A stretch of DNA of 64,000 nucleotides. Origin: Trissonchulus latispiculum (lineage: Eukaryota > Nematoda > Enoplea > Enoplida > Ironidae). This document shows positions 12,120-22,501 of this stretch, piece by piece. The position numbers and the translations under genes were made by a program. Positions within the stretch are counted from its first letter, which is position 1; each line of letters opens with the position of its first letter. Location: positions 1 through 64,000 of the forward strand of contig JASAND010016630.1 in assembly GCA_030248195.1 (NCBI GenBank). The letters are read 5' to 3'. The notes under the pieces are model-generated. The model had not been told where the DNA came from. It saw nothing but the letters and a program-made list of their open reading frames with translations, and did not search any database.

Positions 12120-12804
12120 GCTGACATAACCACAAACTTTGTTATTGAAGCTGGTGGTTGTCTTTTACACCTGAGAGCTCTAGGAAGAATAATGATTCTT
12201 CCTCTTTAATGGACAGTATTAGCGGACAGTCCACATTAGCGTTCTTTGATGAAGCTCGGATGATAATTACGTCATAGTGGAACCGGACAAAAGGAATCAA
12301 TCTGGCATCGATTGAGGGCATAAAGAAGAATAACTCTACCAGGTTGGAAAATCGTTATCAATGTCAAGTGACGGTGTTAATTGGAAAATGCCTTCCATGT
12401 ACATAGGAAAAACGTTTTAAGCCTCCTTTTCTATTTGAGAAAAATTTTCTCGTTGACACATTACATACTTTCGTAGCTGCTGCAATGAGCATTTTTTCCG
12501 TCATCCTGAAGGTGTGATAACCCTGTGCTGATTCTAGAGATGGAAGCATCGCAGACTAGCAGTAGCTGTTTTGTTGGTCATAGTCAATTTTTCAACGTTT
12601 GGAAACCTTGGATCCCTGCTCGCAGCGTCAACAAAATTTATCAGACTATGGACGATATTCCAACGTTATACATATTTATCGCTGAAAAAACATTGTATTT
12701 AAATACTTTCAATCTTCATTTACTTGGTTCACTACAGATTGTAACAATGTCCACGAGCCTGACCGAAGCAAACGCAAATGTGAGCTTGTACGGCATTTAT
12801 TTAG
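12120..12804. other. Ig-1 intron 1, right part
   Basis: No exon is recognised. A 96-codon frame at 12525-12815 overlaps the exon 2 acceptor but resembles nothing in the paralogues, so it is treated as chance. Confidence 0.45.
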
Positions 12805-12937
12805 GTTTGGCCTAAGCTTATACATGACGGCTCTGAGCGAGTGTATGAATCTTATCGCAGTTCACATACTGTTGGAGACAGTTCCAATAGTACTACCACC
12901 TACGGGTTTGGCAAGCTGCCCCAACAGATTATGAACG
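12805..12937 (+). CDS. IgSF gene Ig-1, exon 2: middle of Ig domain 1
   Basis: The 133-nt exon runs from an acceptor (TTATTTAG) to a donor GTTAGT, entering in phase 0 and leaving in phase 1. It encodes WPKLIHDGSERVYES and a Ser/Thr-rich stretch. This is homologous to the minus-strand exon at 20902-20773 (PKVMKDGS), with the same donor sequence and the same phases. An alternative acceptor at 12815/12816 (CCTAAG) would remove 11 nt and break the frame, so 12805 is preferred. The stretch spans the C to E strand region of the Ig fold. The NSTT and similar sites could carry N-glycans. Confidence 0.62.
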
Positions 12938-13069
12938 GTTAGTCAGTTTGGTGTAGCTTAGTATGAATTGCTTCATGTGCCCAAAATCCATCAGTATGGT
13001 ATGCGGTATATCATGTATTAAGACAGCACTTTGCTTTTGCGAACATAACTGTTGTATCACTTATTTTAG

Positions 13070-13228
13070 GAACTTTCCGATGTGAGGCAAATTTTACCGG
13101 ATGCACTAATCACCAAGACTTTGCCCTACGCAGTCCGGAAATTTTGATTACCTTTAGTGACTGCGAATACAATGAGACGAAACTGTATGTACCAGACAAT
13201 ATTGAAAATGTTTCACTAAAGTGTTATT
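13070..13228 (+). CDS. IgSF gene Ig-1, exon 3: end of Ig domain 1 (F and G strands)
   Basis: The acceptor TTATTTTAG precedes the exon and GTAAGT follows it, phase 1 to phase 1. The first residues are GTFRCEANFTGC, the F-strand Cys block of an Ig domain. LITFSDCEYNET and NVSLKCYC follow. The minus-strand paralogue (20569-20399) has GTYWCELDITGC and VTYSDCEF in the same places. Two extra Cys besides the canonical pair suggest additional disulfides. NFT, NET and NVS are N-glycosylation sequons. Its phase-1 donor does not match the phase-0 terminal exon, so an exon between 13.2 and 16.4 kb is probably missing from this annotation. Confidence 0.72.
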
Positions 13229-13512
13229 GTAAGTTTTAGCTCAATCCAAAGTTATTGTCTTTACAGTTATTCATCAGTCCCTATTAATTTGTGCTTACAG
13301 CGGAAAGAAAATTGGGGTTAAAATCTGTATTTGGGACAGCTGACAATTTATCTGAACTGTCTATTAAAATCTAACTACCTGTACTCTAAATACCTTGACT
13401 AAACCAAAGGTCGTTTTTTCAATCCTGCCTGGGAACCTAACTTTTCGGGACACAATTGTTGTACTGGCGCATCATCATTGCGTTCTTTGATTTATATTCA
13501 AATACTATTAAA

Positions 13513-14132
13513 TGTTAAATATCAGCAACTTTGAAAGTTTGAAATCAGCGCCATAAACTACTGTCAACGTCCGGGGATGTGGCGTAAGCTCTCTCGCTTC
13601 GATCTCCGCCCTGGACACTTTTCTTCAACTGTTTCAATTCTGATTTCTACCTTTCACATTTGGCGACCGTACGATGAAGTCGTTTATGATATCTGGGAAT
13701 GGTGGAATTGCAGGTCTTTGGTTGAGAAGTTGGTTTGGTATATTGTGGTCTTCGTGGTGCTAAGGGTTTATATGTATGGTTATATGGATTCGTTCTTTGA
13801 TTTGATAAAGCTCCCGGCTTTGAAGAAGAATGAAGTATAATATGGCCTCAGGTTAAGAGGCAGCCGGGGAGCGCTTAGACCACATTGGTGCTTTGATTTG
13901 AGGACCCGACCTGCAATTCTGGAAATTCGGGGCCGAATTTCAATTAGCAAGGGGAGTATGTTAAATATCAGCAATTTTGAAAGGTTGAAACCAGCCCCAT
14001 AGACTACTCTCAATGTCCGGGGATGTGGCGCAAGCGGTAGAGCGTTCTAGTTTTAACCCAAAGCTCGGCGGTTCGAGCTCTCCGCGCTGGGCACTTTTCT
14101 TGAAATCCTTCAATTCTGATTTCAACCTTTCA
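13513..14132 (+). mobile_element. TRIM-like element with tRNA-like Pol III promoter in its terminal repeats
   Basis: Terminal direct repeats at 13513-13656 and 13959-14132 both start TGTTAAATATCAGCAA and end in CTTTCA. The right one holds a tRNA-like A box (TGGCGCAAGCGG, about 14026) and B box (GGTTCGAGCTC, about 14070) spaced as in a tRNA, then a TTTT run near 14096. The left one has the same layout but lacks about 30 bp spanning these boxes. After the left repeat comes TGGCGACCGT (13661), the same primer-binding-like word as in the LTR element at 6478. Before the right repeat lies GCAAGGGGAG, a polypurine tract. The 300-bp interior holds a 60-codon frame ending LKKNEV with a hydrophobic segment. 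TATTA flanks both sides. Confidence 0.6.
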
Positions 14133-14216
14133 TATTAGAATTTGCTCAAATACTATTTAGATGTTGGCAAAAGTTCTGGAACTTTTCATTAATAGACTAA
14201 CCAAAAGGGATCTACA
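14133..14216. repeat. Direct repeat flanking a 1.4-kb block, left copy
   Basis: About 84 bp starting TATTAGAATTTGCTCAAAT recur at 15606-15690 with few changes. The duplicated segment at 31452 has only one copy, so the block 14217-15605 was inserted or tandemly rearranged here. Confidence 0.65.
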
Positions 14217-14279
14217 TCTACAAAAGGGTATATTTTAACCAGCTTTCAATATTGAAGTTGTATGTCGTACGGTTGTTGT

Positions 14280-14370
14280 GTAATTTCACCTCGAAGTTGA
14301 GGTCGCATGTGTTAAACATAGGAAACTTAAAAAGTTTCACATTTTTGGAGTAATGTCAAAAAATTTCGAA
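14280..14370 (+). repeat. Single arm of the 424-bp hairpin element
   Basis: Identical over about 90 bp to the left arm of the hairpin element at 15069 (GTAATTTCACCTCGAAG onward), without the matching right arm. Confidence 0.75.
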
Positions 14371-14388
14371 TATGGATTCTGATCCCCG

Positions 14389-14835
14389 TTGCTGGCTGAC
14401 ATTCCGAGGAAAAGATTCAAAAAAATTTCGTTGATTTTTAGATTCCAGGAATACCTCGGAAAAGTCTTGAATTTAGCTCCAAGAATTTCATTGATTTTTA
14501 GATTCCAGGATAGCCTCTGGGAAATCAGGAATTTAGCTCCAAGAATTTCGTTGATTTTTAGATTCCAGGATAGCCTCTGGGAAATCAGGAATTTAGCTCC
14601 AAGAATTTCGTTGATTTTTAGATTCCAGGATAGCCTCTGGGAAATCAGGAATTTAGCTCCAAGAATTTCGTTGATTTTTAGATTCCAGGAATACCTCTGG
14701 GAAATCTGGAATTTTGCTGATAATCCGGAATGTGCCCATTGCTCAGGAATTGGCTGCCAAGTATGGAATCAAGTCGGTTCCTACTGGAATCTACGCCAAC
14801 GAGTAAAAATGAAAATGCGTTCGGAATTTTGCTGA
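14389..14835 (+). repeat. 60-bp tandem repeat array inside a 148-codon open frame
   Basis: Five near-identical 60-bp units lie at about 14426-14722. Each encodes a 20-residue unit containing SLIFRFQ and NLAPR. The array sits in an uninterrupted 148-codon frame from ATG 14389 to TGA 14835 with a Cys-containing tail (CAHCSGIGC). The copy at 29430-29876 encodes the identical protein. No signal peptide, domain or splice support is seen. The frame may be open by chance, because a 60-bp period preserves any frame. Treat it as a repeat first and a possible transposon-borne peptide second. Confidence 0.6.
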
Positions 14836-15068
14836 CGCGTCAAATTACATCAAAATAGGCATAATAATTACGGTAATAATCGTCGCCGCTTGCCAGTATT
14901 CGCTTCAGGGATAAAAGGTGAGGGGGCTCATTTTCGGGAGAGACTGTAAGCCACGTAACGTTTAAGGTTAAAAGGTTAACTGACGCTATTTCTAGAAACT
15001 TTTTATATCCATGAGTCTGGTGTGTTTGGATGATCAACTCAACTCTGATAATCTGTAATCTCAACTCT

Positions 15069-15492
15069 GTAATTTCACCTCGAAGTTGAGGTCGCATGTG
15101 TTAAACATAGGAAACTTAAAAAGTTTCACATTTTTGGAGTAATGTCAAAAAATTTCGAAAATGGGCAATGCTAACCAGCCGTGTCTGGTATCATTAGAAA
15201 TTCCTGGACGAGGACTGAGATTTGTTGGACTTAGAATTTTGATTTAGGCTTCTAAAAATTTTTAAATTAATTTTTGAAGATTTAAAGTTGAAAGCCATTT
15301 TAAAGCGGGTCAAATGTTAAATATTCAAAAATTGATTAAAAAAGTTTAAAAGTCTAAATCAAAATTCTAATTCCAACAAATTCAGTCCTCATCCAGGCCT
15401 TATCTAGATTTTTTGACATTACTCCAAAAAACTGAAACTTTTTAAGTTTCCTATGTTTATCACATGAGACTTCAACTTTGACGTGAAATTAC
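15069..15492. mobile_element. Hairpin (foldback) element, 424 bp
   Basis: The left end GTAATTTCACCTCGAAGTTG pairs with a right end that ends CAACTTTGACGTGAAATTAC. Pairing continues inward (AAACTTAAAAAGTTTC, GACTGAG, AATTTTGATTTA), so nearly the whole element forms one imperfect stem. A copy of identical length is at 30110-30533. No coding capacity. Confidence 0.75.
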
Positions 15493-15605
15493 GCAATTTT
15501 AAAAATTCATTAAAATATACCGTTTAGACCATAAAATATGTAAAAATCATCGATATCGGAAAAAGTCAAAAAAATGACCAAAGACAAGACAAGTCAAAAA
15601 ATGAC

Positions 15606-15690
15606 CACATTAGAATTTGCTAAAATACTATTTAGATGTTGGCAAAATTTCTGGAAGTTTTCATTAATAGACTAACCAAAAGGGATCTAC
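15606..15690. repeat. Direct repeat flanking a 1.4-kb block, right copy
   Basis: Second copy of the 14133-14216 sequence. It marks the right edge of the inserted block and the start of the long collinear duplication with 31453 onward. Confidence 0.65.
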
Positions 15691-16409
15691 ATCAAAAGCT
15701 GAAAGCACAAATGCCAATGGTTCCAATTTCGGCAGAAAGGTTTCCAACAATATGCCTGACACTTCGAGACATTATTTAAATAAAGGTTTTTAGGAAAACT
15801 CTCTAAGTTAAAATTGTTTAAAGATTTGGTCAAAGTCTCTTAAAGGTCTGCTCTTTTCATCTTCATGCCGAGAGACTAACCGTTTTTCATAGTACTTTTT
15901 GTAGGTAGTACGTTTTACGGAGTCTTTTTGCAGTAGTACAACATACTTAAGTTCAGTCTTTAATTAGCAGTTCAAACATACTGTAATTTTTACAGAGTGT
16001 TTTGCCTGTTTTGCCTTATATTTGCTGTAGATAAGTACTAGGCAAGAACTAATATCACATTGGTTGTGAAGCAAGCATGAAATTTACTAAGAATGTTCGT
16101 CCCAAGAAAACTCATTCGTTTCATCAACATGTTGCTTGTTATCTGGTGGACATGTGCTTGTCTATTAGGTTGTTTGTCATTAACATAATAATGGTCTGTA
16201 TGGAAGACAGCCAGACATGTGCTAGTGGGGGGGTGAACCCCTAGAGCTGGAGACCCAGACCCAAATTCAGACCTGGAGCTCCCCGCCCCAGAGGCTCGCT
16301 CACTTCCCCCCCCCCCCCCAAATCCGGATTTTTCCAGTTTTTTGGCAAAAAACCGGAAAAACCCGATTTTCCGGCGACCTTTGGCCGCCGGTTGACCTCA
16401 CCTCCAAAG

Positions 16410-16688
16410 TTTCGCCCTCTGCACAGGTATGATGACAGCCATTACGTTTGTGTTTCAGTTCAACCAGGTCAAGAATTCACTGATCAAGACGAAATTTACT
16501 GGCACAAAGATGGCTTCTTTCTCCCGAGACCAGGCGACATGCGAATGCAATTATCACCGGACAAGCGCCAGCTCACGATAATGAGGCCAGCAGTATACGA
16601 CTCCGGCAATTATAACTGCATACGTAAGAGTGCTACTGGCCATTATCTTACCCGAATCTCCCTCGTAATCCGTGTCGGACTAGTTTAA
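16410..16688 (+). CDS. IgSF gene Ig-1, terminal exon: complete Ig domain and stop
   Basis: The frame encodes a full Ig domain of about 92 residues: B-strand Cys in HYVCVSV, Trp in EIYWHKDG (15 residues after the Cys), E strand QLTIMR, and F strand DSGNYNCI with the second Cys. A G strand ISLVIRV follows, then TAA. No transmembrane segment follows, so the product ends as a secreted protein. The acceptor is placed at CCTCCAAAG/TTTCGC (phase 0) because the minus-strand paralogue starts at the corresponding place; an alternative AG lies at 16426. The block SPDKRQLTI is identical in the minus-strand paralogue. Confidence 0.8.
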   Translation, partial: FRPLHRYDDSHYVCVSVQPGQEFTDQDEIYWHKDGFFLPRPGDMRMQLSPDKRQLTIMRPAVYDSGNYNCIRKSATGHYLTRISLVIRVGLV

Positions 16689-16697
16689 AGGATGCTA

Positions 16698-16703
16698 AAT
16701 AAA
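16698..16703 (+). terminator. Polyadenylation signal of Ig-1
   Basis: AATAAA begins 10 nt after the stop codon of the terminal Ig exon. It is conserved in the duplicate at 32537. Confidence 0.6.
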
Positions 16704-19434
16704 TTGACAAACTAAGACTGACTAAATTATGATGCTAGTAAACACCATGCTGTCGACATAGCTGCAAACTGCAAACGGGTAGCTACAGGATAGCCTAAGG
16801 TGGTGGTTTCGCCTGTGCACATATGTTGCATGAGTATGGCACAAATTAAGACTATTTACTTTAACCACACTGTAAAAATATTGCATAACAGTTATCTATT
16901 TTTCTTGGATAGGGAATTTGTGACATTATAACTAATTAGATAATTGTTATCTAATTTCCTAAATTTTCAATCAATCCTAAAATAATAGCTAACTGATATC
17001 TTCTATATCTGATAACTGTGATCTATTTTTCTTTAATGACAAACAGTGACAAACAGTGATCATAAAAGAAAGAAAGACCCGCTCGGTACAGGCCTCGCGT
17101 GGTTCCAAGCATTTTCTCTACAGCAACTTGGATTTGGATACGGCTGATTCCTTTTAGCCTTCAATCTTTCGGACATACGAACAGAATCCATTTTTCAAAA
17201 TTCTTGGGTGAAACCCGTTTGACTAAAGTGCTGAAAAATTTATTCAAGAGCAAAAATACAAACCTCTAGATACCCTACAAAAACACAAGTTATATACGTA
17301 TAATGAAAATTAGTGCGATAGCGGCTACAAAAATCACAATATAATTGCTAAATAGAGCAAACTCACTCAGGACCTGAAAGTAAGGGGGTTATGCAAAAAT
17401 AACCTAAAATGAAGGGGGTTATACAAACATAACCTGAAAACAGACAAATTTGACAAATTATCACAAATACACAGGGCAAAATACCAGGTATCGCAATAAG
17501 ATGACAAATTAATGAAAATTAAGTTATTTTTGACACTACAGAAAATTTGATGTTATTTCCTACCTCAAATCCAGAGAAAAATGCCCTAAACTAGCTTACC
17601 CCAAAAGATATAAAAATTATTTGTAGCCTAAAATTGGTATTGGGTCAAACCCACACGCATACACAATTATACGTAAACAGACAAACACCTAGAGAAAAAA
17701 GTTTACAAATTTTGACCCTAGGGATAGGGGGACAAAAATACTTACGTAGAAAAATGGACAAAAGTGATTGAACGGCTATATATTACTAGTAGAATGAAAC
17801 TGAATATGAAAATACCCAATAAATTTTCAAGCTCCAAGGGGGGTCCCCACCCAATCCAAACCTAGCCTATAGGTGGAGCTACATGACACGTGGAGGAATG
17901 CTTGCTGACTAGCAAGCCAGTTAATAACTAAGTAGAATGGTTTCGTAATAATTGAAATAACGAAAAACTTGACCGTTAGTCCGAAACGTCCGAAACCCTG
18001 AGAGGACTGGCCGTACGGCGATTGATACGTGAGCGTGAGCTCCCACAAACAATTTAAAAAAGCACTTTACGCTGAAAAGAAACTATGCAAATATATACGT
18101 ACACAAAAAACAGATAAATATACTAGAAATACTAGTAACAGTAAAAACACAAGTACATACGTACGTAAAGCAATACAAAAATGCACGTATTTGGTAGAAA
18201 CAGTCGAAAAAACCATACTAGTAAAATAAACTAAGAAACTGAATATGAAAATACCCAGGAAATTCTCAAGCTCCAAGGAAAGCTCCCCACCCAATCCAAA
18301 CCTAGCCTATAGGTGGAGGTACATGACACGTGGAGGAATGCTTGCTGACTAGCAAGCCAGTTAATAACTAAGTAGAATGGTTTCGTAATAATTGAAATAA
18401 CGAAAAGGTTGACCGTTAGTCAGCATCTTGCGTTACACAGTTGTCTGGAATCCACCATTAGGCCGTGGGGGGCGGTCGTCACAGACAGGAGGGAATCAAG
18501 TCGGGCCATGAGAGCCAGGTCAGGATAGCCCAATTCGCCAACTTCTAAGTACAGCTTTTCGACACTGCAATACCAAGTGCAGAAGAAGAAGTATAATGTC
18601 ATTAAAAACAAATAAGAAACCTTGCGTGGTCTATAAATGAATATAGCTAAAATTCGGTTAATTTGTGTTCTTACAGCAGACAAATTCATCTGCATAATTG
18701 CGCTTCTGTGGAGATATCATAATGCGCAGAGAGAATTCCCTGATCCATGAAGTGTTTTGCTCACTCAGATTACCACCTTGCACAAGTATCGTCCAAATTG
18801 TTGCACACCTTTGTTGTTTCCTGAAGGATGGTGATCCCCTTTGTAAACTGTTTTAGTTGATGGTTCAAATAACCTGAGTCAGATAAAGTCACGGACAGCT
18901 ATCTTCACTTTGAAACCGCCTTTGACATTAATCTTTTGCTGAAAGGAATCAGTTTATGGCTTAAGTATTTGTGACATTGAAACAGTCCTTATTCCGTTTA
19001 AATCTCTGCCAGCACTCTTTCGTACCCGCGTGTGTACTAGTTCAAGGCTCAACTAAAACATTTTACTCCGCCAGCTTAATTGCAACTAATAATATAATGG
19101 TTGTCAGGTAATTAAAACAATGACGTACACAGGTACAGTAGTTTTAGCAAGCAACAAATAGGCATGACATGGTTTAGTGTAGCGTGCTGCGGTCTTTGCC
19201 CTGTCCTCTTCTCTTTCTTACCCCCTGCTTGTCGCCCTTCTTAAAGTCGTGCTCCCCTTACGTGCACATATCGTTGCAGAAAGTGCAATTGTGGCCCAAT
19301 TTTATTCATATTTTCAGAAAATACATCGGGTGTGATGATAAATTTCCTCTAAAAACATAATTCAGGCTTCATAGCGTACATGTGCGGAAAAGTTTAAAAT
19401 GCTGGAGCCACATTTAGAACATTAGTTAATTTAA
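16704..19434. other. Intergenic region, duplicated at 32.5-35.4 kb
   Basis: No exon is recognised. The whole stretch is collinear with 32543-35365, with small indels. It contains a solitary GGTGGTGGTTTCGCC word after CTAA at 16796, which resembles one end of the GGTGGTG element family, and the two direct repeats listed next. Confidence 0.6.
17796..18421. repeat. Two 186-bp direct repeats about 440 bp apart
   Basis: Segments 17796-17981 and 18236-18421 share the run from CTGAATATGAAAATACCCA to GACCGTTAGT at over 90% by eye. The pair is also present in the duplicate (33611-33793 and 34079-34260), so it predates the segmental duplication. The nature of the 250-bp spacer is unknown. The layout could be an LTR-like pair or a local tandem duplication. 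Confidence 0.7.
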
Positions 19435-19985
19435 GGGTCGCTTTGGGTCAAAATCTATAGTCACGAATTTAGCTCATTTTCGCACACAATATAGGTACAT
19501 ATGTTCTCAAAAACAGGACAAGATATGAGAGTTCGTAACCAATCGGTGGCAGACATATTCAGGTTCAAAGTTAAAAAACCTTTAAATTTCTGTGAATTGC
19601 CCTACAAAGCCAAGTGGAGATAGAACGGCAGCGAAAGTGGAGTCAACTAATATGGCATATTAATGATGTTACTAATCTTTCAGGACGAAAAGACTCTGGC
19701 ATAGCCCCTCAGTCGTTCGCAATGCAATCTTCAATCGTGAACTGAACCTTTTTCCGCTAACATTGCCGTCAAACTTAAGCTTGCTGTAACTTTCAGATAC
19801 TACATTTCACACACATAGTTCTATTAGAAAAGTTGTTCAGCTCATCAGTAGCTATCGAATGATATCGAATTTGCCATACCATGCGAATGATACCCATATT
19901 TTGGAAATTTCAAAAATTGACTATTTTGACACATACGAGATCAAAGGATCCGACAGGACGAAAAGTTCAGCATTAGAGCATTTAG
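19435..19985. mobile_element. Left part of a TTAA/G-tract DNA element, right part deleted
   Basis: TTAAGGGTCGCTTTGGG at about 19432 corresponds to the TTAA-plus-G-tract terminus at 35366 and, inverted, at 41437. The sequence to 19985 matches 35366-35677 plus 40501-40765. It then breaks off at the same junction that truncates the Ig-2 terminal exon. Confidence 0.6.
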
Positions 19986-19990
19986 AGGAG

Positions 19991-20147
19991 ACAGTTGAAG
20001 CTTTTTGTACTGTGGTGACGGCAGAATATCCACCTCAAAAATCCAAAGAATTTTGCTTTGATCACTGAATGTTTGACCCGGAACTGGAATAAGAACATTA
20101 GGATTATAGTAACGGTTATAAGCAGAGTGTATACTTGGTTTTGCTAA
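19991..20147 (-). pseudogene. IgSF gene Ig-2, terminal Ig exon, 3'-truncated
   Basis: The exon starts at 20147 after AG (TTATAG) and encodes LAKPSIHS, PVPGQTFSDQ and KILWIFEVDILP, as in the intact paralogue at 44236. At 19991 the homology stops abruptly just after QLS, before the SPDKRQLTI block and the F-strand Cys. Sequence from the G-tract element takes over. The domain lacks its second half and cannot fold as an Ig domain, so this copy is a pseudogene at its 3' end. The junction corresponds to a loss of about 3.3 kb relative to the second copy. Confidence 0.75.
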
Positions 20148-20398
20148 CTATAATACCAATGATGCGTACAATAATATATCATTTATCCCCACCATAGTAT
20201 TATAAATTGAAGACTTCTGTAGAAAGTTGCTACTTTTAAGACAAATAAATTCTTCACGTCTTATTGAATCCGATGCGCAAAAATTGGAAAGTTTGGCATC
20301 AAATTACAATACATAGCGTACTTCATACCAATGTTTTGTGTGATAGTGAGTTGGTACTTACTCTCTCCATTGACGGGTATGGATTACAAACTACTTAC

Positions 20399-20569
20399 AG
20401 TCACAACTCAACGTAACGCTTTCATTAGTTCGCCTATCGTATCTGATGTGCTTTTGAGCACTCCAGTCGAATTCACAGTCACTGTAGGTAACGTCCACTT
20501 TCGGAGTCCTTAGTGTAAAGTTCCCTCTATCCGGACATCCAGTAATATCTAATTCACACCAGTATGTAC
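20399..20569 (-). pseudogene. IgSF gene Ig-2, exon 3: end of Ig domain 1
   Basis: 171 nt, phase 1 to phase 1, bounded by acceptor TTTTTTATAG and donor GTAAGT. It encodes GTYWCELDITGC, NFTLRTPKVDV, TYSDCEFDW and ESVTLSCDC. The F-strand pattern GTYWC and the three further Cys match the Ig-1 exon 3. The exon itself is intact. It is labelled a pseudogene exon only because the gene has lesions in exon 1 and in the terminal exon. Confidence 0.75.
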
Positions 20570-20772
20570 CTATAAAAAAGTTGACAAATGTATTCCTATA
20601 TACATCATAAAACAAAACAAATAATGACAGACAAACAATTATTAAAGCATTGTCTGACTGAAAAGCGGAGACGAATCATTTCTTATCCTCAGCCCTCCTT
20701 GTACAAACTTCTGGATAAATCGATGTTATGTTTAAATTAAAAGCTTCATCTATGTTTAGCTATTCAACTAAC

Positions 20773-20902
20773 CGTTTCCGTTAAAATGCTCGTCCGGTTG
20801 GAAAATGCGATTAGTATATCCATGAGACTCTGCTCCGTCTATTTCTCCACCCCCAGTTACCATACCTAGTCGTGCCACGCTACCGTCTTTCATAACTTTT
20901 GG
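20773..20902 (-). pseudogene. IgSF gene Ig-2, exon 2: middle of Ig domain 1
   Basis: 130 nt, phase 0 to phase 1, with acceptor CTGCATTTGCAG and donor GTTAGT. It encodes PKVMKDGSVARLG, a Gly-rich turn, and NRIFQPDEHFNGN, which leads into GTYWC of exon 3. The donor is identical in sequence to that of Ig-1 exon 2. The exon is intact; the gene is broken elsewhere. Confidence 0.72.
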
Positions 20903-21235
20903 CTGCAAATGCAGCAACAAGATTAGCTTGGTCATAATATTATACAGATATGTACAATATTATGGCAACATATCAGGGCGTGAGCACTAGCAGTTTTATC
21001 AAGTTTACAATGATTAAATTTTATAGTGTTCTCCTAAAAGTGCAACATATAACAAACAACAGGAGTAACACCAACTGTGTAACTTAACATGTATGTACTG
21101 AAGTTTGTATAACTTGTTTGTATAATGTATATACATACCCTTAGCAGTACTCACAAGGCTGCGCTTGCACGAAATTGAAAGGGAAGTAGAAACAAACAAA
21201 CGCAGTTTTCCTGTTTATGAATAATAATTAATCAA

Positions 21236-21893
21236 CTTAAAGAGGGGGATCGCTGCTTGACCGATCCGAACATCCATTCTCTCATCTTTACATATGTTGT
21301 ATTCTAAATGGGTCCGCGAAACAAGCCAAGCCGTTTTGCGTAATATTGCTGCTATCGTTCTTTTATATTGCAGGGTTTAATTCTGCAGACCAAAATGGGT
21401 ACTCTGCATGCACTGAAAAGCCCTGATAGGGATTGTTTATATGCAAAATAATGCTCTAGCAATATACTATGCTAATATCTAAACGAGACGTTTCTAAACC
21501 AAAGGGTTAGTTTAGTTCAGGGCAAGACAAAACGTTCAATGACCTAAACATTTGTGGTTTGATTTTGAGCAAAAACCTATTTCCCCAAAATTTCAAAATT
21601 CATAGAAAACCAGCGGCCCTGCAGAAAATAACATCGGATAGATATTAGCACCTTACCTAGTCCAAATTAGGTTTGCACAATGTAGCCAATTCGCTCTTAC
21701 ACAGCGCTTTAACTTTTGGTAGCAGAAAAATTTTCTTGACTATTCCATTTCCCTGTTTTACACATGTAGGAGTCACCGTTGGAGGGTTATTGTAAATGAT
21801 AGGAAAAGCTTTGCAGTAAGCACATTTGTTTTGTTTTGCGGACCCATGGGGCGTAACGAAATATGCAAAAATGAAAAAAATTGGGACCCCCTT
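21236..21893. mobile_element. Short TTAA/G-tract DNA element
   Basis: The left end TTAAAGAGGGGGATCGC (21236) and the inverted right end (GGGACCCCCTTAA, to about 21893) resemble other members of the G-tract family. The left end recurs at 45370 in the duplicated copy. Boundaries are approximate and no coding frame is seen. Confidence 0.4.
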
Positions 21894-22316
21894 AATTTAT
21901 GAATATTTTGGTCAGTTGCTTTGATTGGGTATAGATTAATTTATTCTAGGTTGCAGCTTTCTTCGTAACTCATTTTTAAGAAGGTTACTTGTACCTTTAC
22001 CAAAGGCTCTGTGAACTCTCCCAAAACTCTGTATCTTGTTTGATAGTTGTTTTGCATTTTACAGGCGTTTTCTGAATTAATTCAGACTTAAATTTCCAAC
22101 TTTCTAGTCCGGTTGCAGAAGCTTGCAGGGCCTGTTCAAGTAACAGTGCAGCAGAGTAACGTAACCAGTAGCGCTAAAAGCTAATCCAATGACTTGTGCA
22201 TCTTCACTCTGGCTTATGTTCTTTCCTTTTTATCTCAGTCGAAGAAAAGATTAAGTTGATGCTTGCATCCGCGCTCCAAATATTGGACGGTAAAACATAA
22301 ATTTGTCGAAACTTAC

Positions 22317-22501
22317 GAACGGATTATGGCGACAGTCACCGGTTTGGGTGGCACTGCATGTCATTCGAAACCGATAGGGTCCTCCCCGGCAAAGATCGAG
22401 CCTAGGTTCGCTTGGAAACATCGTCAGACTAGCTTCGTTATCGCCAACTTCTTGCGCTTCACCAGCAAGAAAGTTAAGATTAGCACGGCCAACTTGAGCA
22501 T
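22317..22501 (-). pseudogene. IgSF gene Ig-2, exon 1 with a 1-nt deletion in the signal-peptide region
   Basis: The exon spans an ATG at 22501-22499 to GTAAGT after 22317. It is 185 nt long, against 186 nt in the paralogue at 46338-46153. The missing nucleotide falls near 22466-22473, in the codons for the hydrophobic core. The frame starting at that ATG runs into a stop after about 25 codons and is not joined to the mature frame (EVGDNEASLTMFPSEPRL and so on). The mature frame remains open upstream without a signal peptide. This copy therefore cannot make the secreted protein from the usual start unless another upstream exon supplies one. Confidence 0.78.

Noticed and set aside
12525..12815. 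96-codon frame before Ig-1 exon 2
   Set aside because: It overlaps the acceptor, has no counterpart in the paralogues and contains no Ig-like features.
17000..18294. Frames with Lys/Thr-rich products around 18.1 kb as a gene
   Set aside because: Low-complexity ACACAAAAA-type sequence; the second duplicate does not conserve the reading frame.
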